NCBI RefSeq assembly: GCF_001513955.1
Contig: NZ_KQ948152.1
Span: 186,001-250,000 of the forward strand
Origin: Streptomyces pseudovenezuelae
Lineage (GTDB): Bacteria > Actinomycetota > Actinomycetes > Streptomycetales > Streptomycetaceae
Direction of reading: 5' to 3'
DNA length: 64,000 nucleotides
The notes under the pieces are model-generated. The model was not told the origin of the DNA. It saw only the letters and a program-made list of their open reading frames with translations, and did not search any database. The position numbers were made by a program, and so were the translations under genes. Positions 1 through 9,600 of the stretch are shown piece by piece; within the stretch, counting starts at the first letter, position 1, and every line of letters begins with the position of its first letter.

Positions 1-63
1 GCCCTCGAACGCGGCCACCATGACCGGGTCGATCAGCTCGGGAACCCCGTCGAGCTCGATCAC
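1..63 (-). CDS. PAC2-family protein, first 21 codons only
   Basis: Only the N-terminus is in the window; the gene runs off the left edge on the minus strand. A GTG at 63 is preceded by GGAAGGAGG at suitable distance. The 21 residues include the stretch PELIDPVMVAAFEG, which is how actinobacterial PAC2 (proteasome assembly chaperone-like / ATP-grasp-associated) proteins begin, normally continuing WNDAGDA. Function in bacteria is unknown. The identification rests on a short peptide and on my memory of the family, so it is tentative. It is of some interest that a PAC2 protein sits 20 kb from the proteasome genes. Confidence 0.6.
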   Translation of the reverse strand, partial: MIELDGVPELIDPVMVAAFEG

Positions 64-227
64 CCAGCGCCTCCTTCCGACGTGCCCTCGCTTAACGCAC
101 CAACCTTACGGCGTCCGGCGGGGGCGCCCGCAGCCCCCTTGCACGGGGGAGTGAACGATCACTGCCCCGTTCGCCACCCGGGAACACCCCCCGCCACCAT
201 GCCGTTCGAGGGCTTCTCACAGGCTGC

Positions 228-899
228 TCACAGCGTGGAGCGCAGCCACTGCTCCACGCTCGCGATGTGCACGGTCGCCCAGGAGCGGGCCGCCTCGCCG
301 TCCCGGTCCCGCAGGGCCGCCAGGATCGCGCGGTGCTCGTGCAGGGTGCGGCTGACGGCGTCCTCCTGGGTCAGACCGCGCCAGATGCGGGCCCGGGTGG
401 TGGGCCCGGACAGGCCGTCCAGGAGGGAGCAGAGCACGGAGTTGCCGGAGCTCTGCACGATCCCGCGGTGGAAGTCGAGATCGGAGGCGACCAGTTCCTC
501 CACCGACGGATTGGCGCCGAGCTTGTCCAACTGGGCGCCCAGCGCGTCCAGTTGCTGCTCACTGATCCGGGAGGCGGCCATCGCGGTGGCGGCCGGCTCC
601 AGGATGCGGCGCACCGCCAGGAACTCCAGGACCGTGTCGTCGCGGTGGAAGTCCACGACGAAGCTCAGCGCCTCCAGGAGGAGTTGCGGGTCCAGGCTGG
701 TCACATACGTGCCGTCGCCCTGCCGTACGTCCAGGATGCGGATGAGCGACAGCGCCCGCACGGCCTCGCGCAGCGAGTTGCGGGACAGCCCCAGCTCGGA
801 GGCGAGTTCGCTCTCCTTGGGGAGCCGCTCGCCGGGGCGCAGCGCGCCGGAGACGATCATGCCCTTGATCTTCTCGATCGCCTCGTCGGTGACAGCCAT
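228..899 (-). CDS. GntR-family regulator, FadR/FCD subfamily
   Basis: A 223-residue one-component transcription factor. Residues 1-70 form a winged helix (RPGERLPKESELASELGLS then SLREAVRAL, the GntR recognition helix), and residues 80-215 form an all-helical FCD effector domain with the usual spaced His/Asp residues (DLDFHRGI, LHEHRAI) that often bind a metal and an organic acid. The ATG at 899 is preceded by GGAGGCCGGAAG. It is transcribed alone, between the PAC2 gene and the glycerol operon terminator. A perfect 8-bp inverted repeat 32 bp upstream (931-953) is a good autoregulatory site. The ligand cannot be told from sequence; nothing adjacent suggests a clear metabolic target. Confidence 0.9.
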   Translation of the reverse strand: MAVTDEAIEKIKGMIVSGALRPGERLPKESELASELGLSRNSLREAVRALSLIRILDVRQGDGTYVTSLDPQLLLEALSFVVDFHRDDTVLEFLAVRRILEPAATAMAASRISEQQLDALGAQLDKLGANPSVEELVASDLDFHRGIVQSSGNSVLCSLLDGLSGPTTRARIWRGLTQEDAVSRTLHEHRAILAALRDRDGEAARSWATVHIASVEQWLRSTL

Positions 900-930
900 G
901 TCTTCCGGCCTCCTTCTCGCCCCGCTGTGC

Positions 931-953
931 GCTGAGACGTCGGATGTCTCAGC
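931..953. promoter_or_regulatory. Inverted repeat, candidate operator of the GntR regulator
   Basis: GCTGAGAC and GTCTCAGC form perfect 8-bp arms around a 7-nt centre, 32 bp upstream of the GntR start codon. Position and symmetry fit autoregulation by a dimeric regulator; binding is inferred. Confidence 0.5.
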
Positions 954-1016
954 TCATTATGGACGCTGCTCGGTGCCGCCCGTTTCCAGGAGGGCATCGC
1001 GCACCACCAGGCACAC

Positions 1017-1056
1017 GAGAGGGGGCGGCTCCGTCGGCGGGGAGCCGCCCCCTCTC
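1017..1056 (-). terminator. Terminator of the glycerol operon
   Basis: A perfect 16-bp stem (GAGAGGGGGCGGCTCC / GGAGCCGCCCCCTCTC) with an 8-nt loop lies about 75 nt downstream of the glpD stop codon. No U-tract is present, as is usual in Streptomyces. Confidence 0.75.
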
Positions 1057-1132
1057 ACAGGCCGGCCCCCATAGGGGAGGAGGGGCCGTTCTCGGGATGC
1101 CGGTCCCGGTCGGGGAGGGACCGGACCCGGGG

Positions 1133-2749
1133 CTACTTCTTGTCGAGCAGGTCCTGGACCTTCGCCCGGACCTCGTCCGTGGCCAGGCCGCGGATCGTCA
1201 GCGTCGTCCGGCGGCGCAGCACGTCGTCCGGCGTCTCGGCCCACTCGTTGTCCCGGGCGTACACGACCTGCGCCCAGATCTCGGGGGCGTCCGGGTGGAC
1301 CCGCTCGCCCAGCTCCGGGTTCTCGTTGGCCAGCCGCGCGATGTCGAAGGCGAGCGAGCCGTAGTGGGTCGCCAGGTGCTTCGCCGTGTCGGCGGCCATG
1401 CGCGGACCCGGCGCCGGGTTGTCCACCAGCAGGCGGTGCGCGACCGCGCGCGGGTTGGCGACACCGGGAAGCGGGAGCCTCTTCGGCAGGGAGGAGATGG
1501 GCTCGAAGTCGTCACCGAGCGGAGCGCCCGGGAGCGCCTCCAGCTTCTGCATGACCGTACGGCCGATGTGGCGGAAGGTGGTCCACTTGCCGCCCGCGAC
1601 GGACAGCATGCCGCCACGGCCCTCCGTGACCACGGTCTCGCGCTTGGCCTTCGCGGTGTCACCGGGCCCGCCCGGCAGCACCCGCAGACCCGCGAACGAG
1701 TACGTGATCAGGTCCCGGGAGAGCTGCTGGTCGCGGACGGAGAACGCGGCCTCGTCGAGTATCTGGGCCGTGTCCTTCTCCGTGACCGCGACATCCGCCG
1801 GGTCGCCCTCGAACTCCTCGTCCGTGGTGCCGAGCAGGAGCATGTCCTCCCAGGGCAGCGCGAAGGTGATGCGGTACTTGTCGATCGGGGTGGCCAGCGC
1901 GGCCTTCCACGGCGAGGTCCGCTTCAGGACCAGGTGGGCGCCCTTGGACAGGCGGATGGACGGCGCCGCGTTCGGGTCCTCCATCCTGCGCAGGTGGTCG
2001 ACCCACGGCCCGGTCGCGTTCAGCACGAGCCGGGCGTTGACGCCGAACTCGTCGCCGGACTGCCGGTCGCGCAGGTCCGCGCCCGTCACCCGGCCCCGGG
2101 TGAACCGGAGGCCGGTCACCTCGGCGTGGTTCAGCACGACCGCGCCCGCCTCGACGGCCGCGCGGACCGTCATGAGCGCCATGCGCGCGTCGTTCATCTG
2201 GTCGTCGCCGTACACGGCCACGGCCTTGAGGTTCTCGGTCCGCAGCTCGGGCACGTCCTGTGCCGCCCTGGAGGGGGACAGGAGGTGGCCGACGCCGTCA
2301 CCGAACGCCGAGAGCGCGGAGTAGGCGAAGACGCCCGCGCCGAGCTTCGCGGCGCCGTGCGGCCCGCCCTTGTACACGGGGAGGTAGAAGGTGAGCGGGT
2401 TCGCCAGGTGGGGTGCCACCTGGCGGGAGACCGCACGGCGCTCGAAGTGGTTCTCCGCCACCAGCTTCACGGCGCCGGTCTGCAGGTAGCGCAGACCGCC
2501 GTGGAGCAGCTTGGAGGAGGCGGAGGAGGTGGCGCCGGCGAAGTCGCCGGCGTCGACCAGTGCCACCCTGAGGCCGGACTGCGCGGCGTGCCAGGCGGTG
2601 GAGATGCCCAGGATGCCGCCGCCGATCACGAGAAGGTCGTACGACGCCTTGGAGAGCTGCTCCCGGGTCTCGGCGCGGCTCGGGTGGGAGCCGGAGGCCG
2701 GGTGCGTACCGAGGGCAGGCACGGACTGCAGGGTGGACTGACTGGTCAT
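1133..2749 (-). CDS. glpD: Aerobic glycerol-3-phosphate dehydrogenase
   Basis: Oxidises sn-glycerol 3-phosphate to dihydroxyacetone phosphate with FAD, passing electrons to the menaquinone pool at the membrane. 538 residues, normal for GlpD. The FAD dinucleotide motif VIGGGILGIS is at about residues 41-50, followed by SASSKLLHGGLRYLQ, typical of GlpD, then a DAO_C-type C-terminal domain from about residue 400. It is the last gene of glpF-glpK-glpD, 41 nt after glpK, corresponding to gylB. Expression is expected to be glycerol-induced through GylR. Confidence 0.96.
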   Translation of the reverse strand: MTSQSTLQSVPALGTHPASGSHPSRAETREQLSKASYDLLVIGGGILGISTAWHAAQSGLRVALVDAGDFAGATSSASSKLLHGGLRYLQTGAVKLVAENHFERRAVSRQVAPHLANPLTFYLPVYKGGPHGAAKLGAGVFAYSALSAFGDGVGHLLSPSRAAQDVPELRTENLKAVAVYGDDQMNDARMALMTVRAAVEAGAVVLNHAEVTGLRFTRGRVTGADLRDRQSGDEFGVNARLVLNATGPWVDHLRRMEDPNAAPSIRLSKGAHLVLKRTSPWKAALATPIDKYRITFALPWEDMLLLGTTDEEFEGDPADVAVTEKDTAQILDEAAFSVRDQQLSRDLITYSFAGLRVLPGGPGDTAKAKRETVVTEGRGGMLSVAGGKWTTFRHIGRTVMQKLEALPGAPLGDDFEPISSLPKRLPLPGVANPRAVAHRLLVDNPAPGPRMAADTAKHLATHYGSLAFDIARLANENPELGERVHPDAPEIWAQVVYARDNEWAETPDDVLRRRTTLTIRGLATDEVRAKVQDLLDKK

Positions 2750-2790
2750 GTCGGGTTCTTACTCCTCGTCAGAGCTGTTGAGGGTGCTGC

Positions 2791-4332
2791 TCAGCTCTCG
2801 TCGTCCTCGAGCCAGCCCATGGTCCGCTCGACGGCCTTGAGCCAGCTCTTGTACTCACGGTCGCGCTTCTCCGCGGCCATGTTGGGGGTCCACTCGGCGG
2901 CCCGGCGCCAGTTGGCGCGCAGGTCGTCGGTGCTGGTCCAGAAGCCGACGGCGAGCCCGGCGGCGTAGGCGGCACCGAGGCAGGTGGTCTCGGCGACCAT
3001 CGGGCGCACCACGGGGGCGTCCAGGAAGTCCGAGAGCGTCTGCATCAGCAGGTTGTTGGAGGTCATGCCGCCGTCGACCTTGAGGGCGGCGAGCTCGACG
3101 CCGGAGTCCTTGGTCATGGCGTCGCTGATCTCACGGGTCTGCCAGGCGGTGGCCTCCAGGACGGCACGCGCGATGTGCGCCTTGGTGACGTACCGGGTGA
3201 GGCCGGCGATCACACCGCGGGCGTCCGGGCGCCAGTAGGGGGCGAAGAGTCCGGAGAAGGCGGGCACGAAGTACGCGCCGCCGTTGTCCTCGACCGAGAG
3301 CGCGAGCGTCTCGATCTCGGCGGCGGTGGAGATCAGACCCATCTGGTCGCGCATCCACTGCACCAGCGAACCGGTGACGGCGATCGAGCCCTCCAGGGCG
3401 TAGACCGGCGCCTGGTCGCCGATGCGGTAGCCGACGGTCGTCAGCAGCCCCGAGTACGAGTTGATGATCTTGTCGCCGGTGTTCATCAGCATGAACGTGC
3501 CGGTGCCGTACGTCGACTTGGCCTCGCCCTCGGCGAAACAGGTCTGGCCGAACAGGGCCGCCTGCTGGTCGCCGAGCGCCGAGGCGACCGGGATGCCGCC
3601 GAGCAGGTCGCCCAGCTTGCCGCCGCTGACCTCGCCGTAGACCTCGGCGGAGGAACGGATCTCCGGGAGCATCGACAGCGGCACGCCGATGGACTCGGCG
3701 ATCTTCTCGTCCCACTCCAGCGTGCGGAGGTTCATCAGCATGGTGCGTGAGGCGTTGGTGACGTCGGTGTAGTGCTTGCCGCCGTCGACACCACCGGTCA
3801 GGTTCCAGATGACCCAGCTGTCCATGGTGCCGAAGAGGATGTCGCCGCGCTCGGCGCGCTCACGCAGGCCCTCGACGTTGTCGAGCAGCCAGCGGGCCTT
3901 CGGGCCGGCGAAGTAGGAGGCCAGCGGCAGACCGGTCTCGCGGCGGAAGCGGTCCTGGCCGACGTTGCGGCCGAGCTCCCGGCACAGGGCGTCGGTGCGG
4001 GTGTCCTGCCAGACGATGGCGTTGTGGACGGGCTCACCGGTGTTCTTGTCCCACAGCAGCGTGGTCTCGCGCTGGTTGGTGATGCCGATGGCCTTGATGT
4101 CGTCGCGGGTGATGCCGGCCTTCTGGACGGCTCCGGCGACGACCTCCTGGACGTTGGTCCAGATCTCGGTGGCGTTGTGCTCGACCCAGCCCGGCTTCGG
4201 GAAGATCTGCTCGTGCTCCTTCTGGTCGACGGAGACGATACGTCCGTCCCGGTCGAAGACGATGCAGCGGCTGGAGGTGGTGCCCTGGTCGATGGCGGCG
4301 ATGAAGGGGCCGGCGGTGTGGGCGTCGGTCAC
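2791..4332 (-). CDS. glpK: Glycerol kinase
   Basis: Phosphorylates glycerol to sn-glycerol 3-phosphate with ATP. 513 residues, the standard FGGY length. The N-terminal phosphate-binding motif AIDQGTTSSR is at about residues 13-22; the middle signature GALGDQQAALFGQ-like segment (ASALGDQQAALFGQ) and the C-terminal adenosine motif LKVDGGMTSNN are intact. It is the middle gene of the gyl operon (gylA), between the channel glpF and the dehydrogenase glpD, so the three gene products form a complete uptake-to-dihydroxyacetone-phosphate route. Confidence 0.97.
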   Translation of the reverse strand: MTDAHTAGPFIAAIDQGTTSSRCIVFDRDGRIVSVDQKEHEQIFPKPGWVEHNATEIWTNVQEVVAGAVQKAGITRDDIKAIGITNQRETTLLWDKNTGEPVHNAIVWQDTRTDALCRELGRNVGQDRFRRETGLPLASYFAGPKARWLLDNVEGLRERAERGDILFGTMDSWVIWNLTGGVDGGKHYTDVTNASRTMLMNLRTLEWDEKIAESIGVPLSMLPEIRSSAEVYGEVSGGKLGDLLGGIPVASALGDQQAALFGQTCFAEGEAKSTYGTGTFMLMNTGDKIINSYSGLLTTVGYRIGDQAPVYALEGSIAVTGSLVQWMRDQMGLISTAAEIETLALSVEDNGGAYFVPAFSGLFAPYWRPDARGVIAGLTRYVTKAHIARAVLEATAWQTREISDAMTKDSGVELAALKVDGGMTSNNLLMQTLSDFLDAPVVRPMVAETTCLGAAYAAGLAVGFWTSTDDLRANWRRAAEWTPNMAAEKRDREYKSWLKAVERTMGWLEDDES

Positions 4333-4366
4333 TGTGTGCTCCTGGGGATCCGTGAGTGAGGGACTG

Positions 4367-4388
4367 TCTACGACTGCTCTACGACTGC
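4367..4388. repeat. Short tandem duplication, 2 x 11 nt
   Basis: TCTACGACTGC occurs twice in direct succession between glpF and glpK. It is short and probably neutral. Confidence 0.5.
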
Positions 4389-4414
4389 TTTGCTGTACGA
4401 CCGCTATGGATGTT

Positions 4415-5215
4415 CTAAGCGAAAGCGATGTTGTAGATGCCTGCGGCGATCGCCGCGCCGATCAGCGGACCGGCGATCGGGACCCAGGCGTAGGCCCAGT
4501 CGGAGCCGCCCTTGTTGGGCAGGGGCAGGAGGGCGTGCACGATGCGCGGACCGAGGTCACGGGCCGGGTTGATCGCGTAGCCGGTCGGGCCACCGAGGGA
4601 GAGACCGATCGAGACCACCACGAGCGCGGTGATCAGGGCGCCCAGGGTGCCCAGGCCCTTGCCGTCACCGTTGAGACCCTGCGTCAGGACGGCCAGCACG
4701 AGCACGATCGTGCCGATGACCTCCGTGGCGACGTTCTGCCAGGCGACCCGGACCTCGGGGCCGGTGGAGAAGATGCCGAGCACCGGGCCCGCGCCCTTCT
4801 CCTGGGCCTCGACGGCCTTGGCGGTCGTGGCCTGCGCGCCGGGGGCGCCGACGATCTCCTTGTCGGTCAGGTGCGCCTGGAACTGGCCGTAGTAGGCGAT
4901 CCAGACCAGCGTCGCGCCGATCATGGCGCCGAGCAGCTGCCCGCCCCAGTAGATCGGGACGTCGCTCCAGGAGATGCCGTCCTTCTTGAGCGCGAGCGCC
5001 AGGGTCACGGCCGGGTTGAGGTGGGCGCCCGAGAGCGGCGCCGAGGTGTAGACCGCCGTCAGAACGGCGAAACCCCACCCGAAGGTGATGGCGAGCCAGC
5101 CGGCGTTGCGGGCCTTGGAGGCCTTCAGCGTGACGGCGGCGCACACGCCTCCGCCGAGCAGGATGAGTATGGCGGTACCGATGGTCTCGCCGATGAAGAT
5201 GTCGGAGCTGGACAC
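4415..5215 (-). CDS. glpF: Glycerol uptake facilitator (aquaglyceroporin)
   Basis: Membrane channel for passive glycerol entry, 266 residues with six membrane segments. The two half-helix motifs are intact: NPA at residues 67-69 and NPA at 216-218. The second reads NPARDLGPR; the Asp after NPAR is the mark of glycerol-conducting rather than water-only MIP channels. I chose the GTG at 5215, preceded by AAGGAGT; an in-frame upstream ATG would add 46 residues of non-membrane, Arg/Pro-rich sequence. First gene of glpF-glpK-glpD (gylC). A GylR-like operator lies upstream at 5344-5362. Confidence 0.94.
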   Translation of the reverse strand: MSSSDIFIGETIGTAILILLGGGVCAAVTLKASKARNAGWLAITFGWGFAVLTAVYTSAPLSGAHLNPAVTLALALKKDGISWSDVPIYWGGQLLGAMIGATLVWIAYYGQFQAHLTDKEIVGAPGAQATTAKAVEAQEKGAGPVLGIFSTGPEVRVAWQNVATEVIGTIVLVLAVLTQGLNGDGKGLGTLGALITALVVVSIGLSLGGPTGYAINPARDLGPRIVHALLPLPNKGGSDWAYAWVPIAGPLIGAAIAAGIYNIAFA

Positions 5216-5343
5216 CCGCGACTCCTTTGTCCTTCGTCCAGGGGACCGAACCCCGGGTCCCTCCGGAGGTTCGAGCTGCTCTCGGGGGTGAGAGCGATAC
5301 CGGCCCATGGCGTTGTCACACTCTAGCGCGTATTGCCGGTAGG

Positions 5344-5362
5344 TGTTCGACAATGCCGACCG
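5344..5362. promoter_or_regulatory. Candidate GylR operator before glpF
   Basis: TGTTCGACAATGCCGACCG, 129 nt upstream of the glpF start, matches 16 of 19 bases of the perfect palindrome upstream of gylR at 6376-6394. Shared only by the regulator and the operon it is expected to control, so it is a strong candidate for the GylR site. The rest of the 5216-5547 spacer contains the glpF leader and the gylR terminator. Confidence 0.7.
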
Positions 5363-5505
5363 ATGGACGGGAGTCTTGCTCCGGGGTTACGCGCACGTCA
5401 AGAGTTCTGTTGTCGAAAACTCGATCGTTATCGGCGGCTGTGAGTCAACGATCTTGTTTCGGCGATTTGTGACGTTATGTCAGAGTGCGACGGAAGGCAC
5501 GACGA

Positions 5506-5536
5506 AGGGCCGGCACGTCACCGACGTACCAGCCCT
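5506..5536 (-). terminator. Hairpin after gylR
   Basis: AGGGCCGGCACGT and ACGTACCAGCCCT form an imperfect 13-bp stem with a 5-nt loop, 12 nt past the gylR stop codon. It may attenuate read-through from gylR into glpF. Confidence 0.5.
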
Positions 5537-5547
5537 GACCTGCGGTC

Positions 5548-6321
5548 TTAGAAGCGCCCGGCACCCAGGTCCCGCGAGACCGCGCGGGCGCAGTCCCGCA
5601 CCGCCGCGATCAGCTCCGGACGCAGCGCGCCCTCCTCGTCGGGCCGGCACAGCCGCTCCACGGCGCCCGTGATGCCGACCGCGCCGACCGGCATCCGCCG
5701 CCGGTCGTGGATGGGCGCCGCGATCGACGCGACGCCCTCCCAGGTCTCCTCGACGTCCGCCGCGTACCCACGCGCGCGCGTGACGTCGAGGATCTGCTCG
5801 AACTCCGTCAGCTCGCACACGGTCCGGTCGGTGAAGGCCTTGCGGTCGCTCTCCAGCGCCTCGCTGTGCGCGACCGGGTCGTACGCCGAGAGCACCTTGC
5901 CGAGCGCCGTGCAGTGCAGGGGCTGCATGGCCCCGATCTCCAGCACCTGCCGGCTGTCGTCGGGACGGAAGACGTGGTGCACGATCAGCACGCCCTGCTG
6001 GTGCAACACGCCCAGGTGGACGCTTTCCCCGCTGGAACGGGCCAGGTCGTCGGTCCACACGAGCGCACGCGCGCGCAACTCGTGCACGTCCAGGTAGGTG
6101 GTGCCCAGGCGCAGCAGCTCGGCACCCAGCTGGTACCGCCCGGAGGCCTCGTCCTGCTCCACGAACCCCTCCGCCTGGAGGGTGCGCAGGATGCCGTGCG
6201 CGGTGCCCTTGGCCAGGTCCAGGGACGAGGCGATGTCCGACAGGCCGAGTCTCCGCTCGCCGCCCGCGAGGAGCCGCAGCATCGCGGCCGCCCGTTCGAG
6301 CGACTGGATGTTCCGTGCCAT
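5548..6321 (-). CDS. gylR: IclR-family regulator of the glycerol operon
   Basis: 257 residues: an N-terminal winged helix (SLERAAAMLRLLAG, then LSDIASSLDLAKGTAHGILRTLQAEGFVE) and a C-terminal IclR effector domain from about residue 80. It stands directly before glpF-glpK-glpD in the same direction, the arrangement of gylR in S. coelicolor, where GylR represses the operon and itself and responds to glycerol 3-phosphate. The ATG at 6321 follows GGAGGCAG. A perfect palindrome lies 55 bp upstream and a relative of it precedes glpF. Effector identity is taken from the known family member. Confidence 0.93.
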   Translation of the reverse strand: MARNIQSLERAAAMLRLLAGGERRLGLSDIASSLDLAKGTAHGILRTLQAEGFVEQDEASGRYQLGAELLRLGTTYLDVHELRARALVWTDDLARSSGESVHLGVLHQQGVLIVHHVFRPDDSRQVLEIGAMQPLHCTALGKVLSAYDPVAHSEALESDRKAFTDRTVCELTEFEQILDVTRARGYAADVEETWEGVASIAAPIHDRRRMPVGAVGITGAVERLCRPDEEGALRPELIAAVRDCARAVSRDLGAGRF

Positions 6322-6375
6322 CGCCGTGCTGCCTCCGTCCCCATCGACTGCCGAGTGTTACGGCGTCGCTGCCGC

Positions 6376-6394
6376 TGTTCGGCAATGCCGAACA
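6376..6394. promoter_or_regulatory. Perfect palindrome, candidate GylR autoregulatory site
   Basis: TGTTCGGCAATGCCGAACA: 9-bp arms around one central base, upstream of gylR and also 212 bp before divergent metH. Further partial copies follow (GGTCGATGCCGACC at about 6400-6413). Confidence 0.72.
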
Positions 6395-6606
6395 CTACCG
6401 GTCGATGCCGACCTCCCGCTAATGGTCGGTCGACATCTGTTGCGTCACTGGTATCCCGCCGGTGACCTGCCCGCCATCCTCGTCCGTCCCGTGGACGTTC
6501 CGACCATCCTCCAGAGGACCCGGCTACCCTGGCGTGGTGCGCCCGGCGTGGGACGACTCGCGGGCGCCCTGAAGCCGACAGCCGTCGCAACTGAGGGAGC
6601 CCTTTC

Positions 6607-9600
6607 ATGGCCTCGTCGCCACTGACCCCTTCCGCCGACAGCCGGACCCGTGTGTCCGCGCTCCGTGAGGCGCTCGCCACCAGAGTGGTGGTGGCCGACG
6701 GAGCGATGGGCACCATGCTGCAGGCGCAGGACCCCACCCTTGAGGACTTCGAGAACCTCGAAGGCTGCAACGAGATCCTCAACGTGACGCGCCCGGACAT
6801 CGTGCGCTCCGTCCACGACGCGTACTTCGCGGTGGGCGTCGACTGCGTCGAGACCAACACCTTCGGGTCCAACCACACGGCCGCGTCGGAGTACGACATC
6901 GCCGACCGCGTGCACCAACTGTCCGAGGCCGGTGCCCGGATCGCCCGTGAGGCGGCCGACGAGCACACCGCCCGCGACGGCCGCCAGCGCTGGGTCCTCG
7001 GCTCCGTCGGCCCCGGCACCAAGCTGCCCACCCTCGGCCACATCGACTACGCCACCATCCGCGACGGCTACCAGGCCAACGTCGAGGGTCTGCTCGCCGG
7101 CGGCGCCGACGCCCTGATCGTCGAGACCACGCAGGACCTCCTCCAGACGAAGGCCTCCGTACTGGGCGCCCGCCGCGCGCTGGAGGCCACCGGCGCCGAT
7201 GTCCCGCTGGTCGTCTCCATGGCCTTCGAGACCACCGGCACCATGCTGCTCGGCTCCGAGATCGGGGCCGCGCTGACCGCGCTGGAGCCGCTCGGCATCG
7301 ACATGATCGGCCTGAACTGCTCCACCGGTCCGGCCGAGATGAGCGAGCACCTGCGCTACCTCGCCCGGCACTCCCGCATCCCGCTGCTGTGCATGCCGAA
7401 CGCGGGCCTGCCCATCCTCACCAAGGACGGCGCGCACTTCCCGCTCGACCCCGAGGGCCTGGCCGACGCCCAGGAGAACTTCGTCCGCGACTACGGCCTC
7501 TCCCTGATCGGCGGCTGCTGCGGCACCACCCCCGAACACCTGCGCCAGGTCGTCGAGCGGGTCCGCGACCTCACGCCCTCCGAGCGCACCCCGCAGCCCG
7601 AACCCGGCGCCGCCTCCCTCTACCAGACGGTCCCCTTCCGCCAGGACACCTCCTACCTGGCGATCGGCGAGCGGACCAACGCCAACGGCTCGAAGAAGTT
7701 CCGCGAGGCCATGCTGGAGGCCCGCTGGGACGACTGTGTGGAGATGGCCCGCGAGCAGATCCGCGAGGGCGCCCACATGCTGGACCTCTGCGTGGACTAC
7801 GTGGGCCGTGACGGCGTCGCCGACATGAAGGAGCTCGCCGGCCGCTTCGCCACCGCCTCCACCCTGCCGATCGTCCTGGACTCCACCGAGGTCCCCGTCA
7901 TCCAGGCCGGCCTGGAGAAGCTCGGCGGCCGCGCGGTCATCAACTCCGTCAACTACGAGGACGGCGACGGCCCCGAGTCCCGCTTCGCGAAGGTCACCAA
8001 GCTCGCCCAGGAGCACGGCGCCGCACTGATCGCGCTGACCATCGACGAGGAGGGCCAGGCCCGCACCCCCGAGAAGAAGGTCGAGATCGCCGAACGGCTC
8101 ATCGACGACCTGACCGGCAACTGGGGCATTCACGAGTCGGACATCCTCATCGACACCCTGACCTTCACCATCTGCACCGGTCAGGAGGAGTCCCGCAAGG
8201 ACGGCATCGCCACCATCGAGGCGATCCGCGAACTCAAGCGCCGCCACCCGGACGTCCAGACCACGCTCGGCCTGTCCAACATCTCCTTCGGCCTCAACCC
8301 GGCCGCCCGCGTCCTGCTCAACTCGGTCTTCCTCGACGAGTGCACCAAGGCGGGCCTGGACTCGGCGATCGTGCACGCGTCGAAGATCCTGCCGATCGCC
8401 CGCTTCACCGAGGAAGAGGTCCAGACCGCCCTCGACCTCATCCACGACCGCCGCGCCGAGGGCTACGACCCCCTCCAGAAGCTGATGGCCCTCTTCGAAG
8501 GAGCCACCACCAAGTCCCTGAAGGCGGGCCGCGCCGAGGAACTGGCCGCCCTGCCCCTGGACGAGCGCCTCAAGCGCCGCATCATCGACGGCGAGAAGAA
8601 CGGCCTGGAGGCCGACCTCGACGAGGCCCTCCAGACCCGCCCCGCCCTCGACATCGTCAACGACACCCTCCTGGACGGCATGAAGGTCGTCGGCGAGCTG
8701 TTCGGCTCCGGCCAGATGCAGCTGCCGTTCGTCCTCCAGTCCGCCGAGGTCATGAAGACCGCCGTCGCCCACCTCGAACCGCACATGGAGAAGGTCGAGG
8801 GCGACGAGGCCGGCAAGGGCACCATCGTGCTGGCCACCGTCCGCGGCGACGTCCACGACATCGGCAAGAACCTCGTCGACATCATCCTGTCCAACAACGG
8901 CTACAACGTGGTCAACCTCGGCATCAAGCAGCCGGTCTCCGCGATCCTGGAGGCCGCCGCCGAGCACCGCGCCGACGTCATCGGCATGTCAGGCCTCCTG
9001 GTCAAGTCCACGGTGATCATGAAGGAGAACCTGGAGGAGCTCAACCAGCGAGGACTTGCCGCCGACTTCCCGGTCATCCTCGGCGGAGCCGCGCTGACGA
9101 GGGCGTACGTCGAACAGGACCTGCACGAGATCTACGAGGGCGAAGTCCGCTACGCCCGCGACGCGTTCGAGGGACTGCGCCTCATGGACGCCCTCATCGG
9201 CGTCAAGCGGGGCGTGCCCGGCGCCAAGCTGCCCGAGCTCAAGCAGCGCCGGGTGCGCGCCAGTGCCGTGGCGGTGGAGGAGGAGCGGCCCGAGGAGGGG
9301 CACGTCCGCTCCGACGTGGCCACCGACAACCCGGTGCCCACCCCGCCGTTCTGGGACACACGCGTCATCAAGGGCATCCAGCTCAAGGAGTACGCCTCCT
9401 GGCTCGACGAGGGCGCCCTGTTCAAGGGCCAGTGGGGGCTCAAGCAGGCCCGCACCGGCGAGGGACCCACGTACGAGGAGCTCGTCGAGACCGAGGGCCG
9501 GCCCCGGCTGCGCGGCCTGCTCGACCAGCTCCAGACCGAGAACCTCCTGGAAGCCGCCGTCGTCTACGGCTACTTCCCGTGCGTGTCCAAGGACGACGAC

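Noticed and set aside
6395..6606. Cobalamin riboswitch before metH
   Set aside because: I looked for the B12 box and core stems and did not see them.
6607..6640. GTCAGTGGC on the minus strand at the start of metH
   Set aside because: The matching -10 position reads GCCATG, and it lies inside coding sequence with no suitable minus-strand gene.
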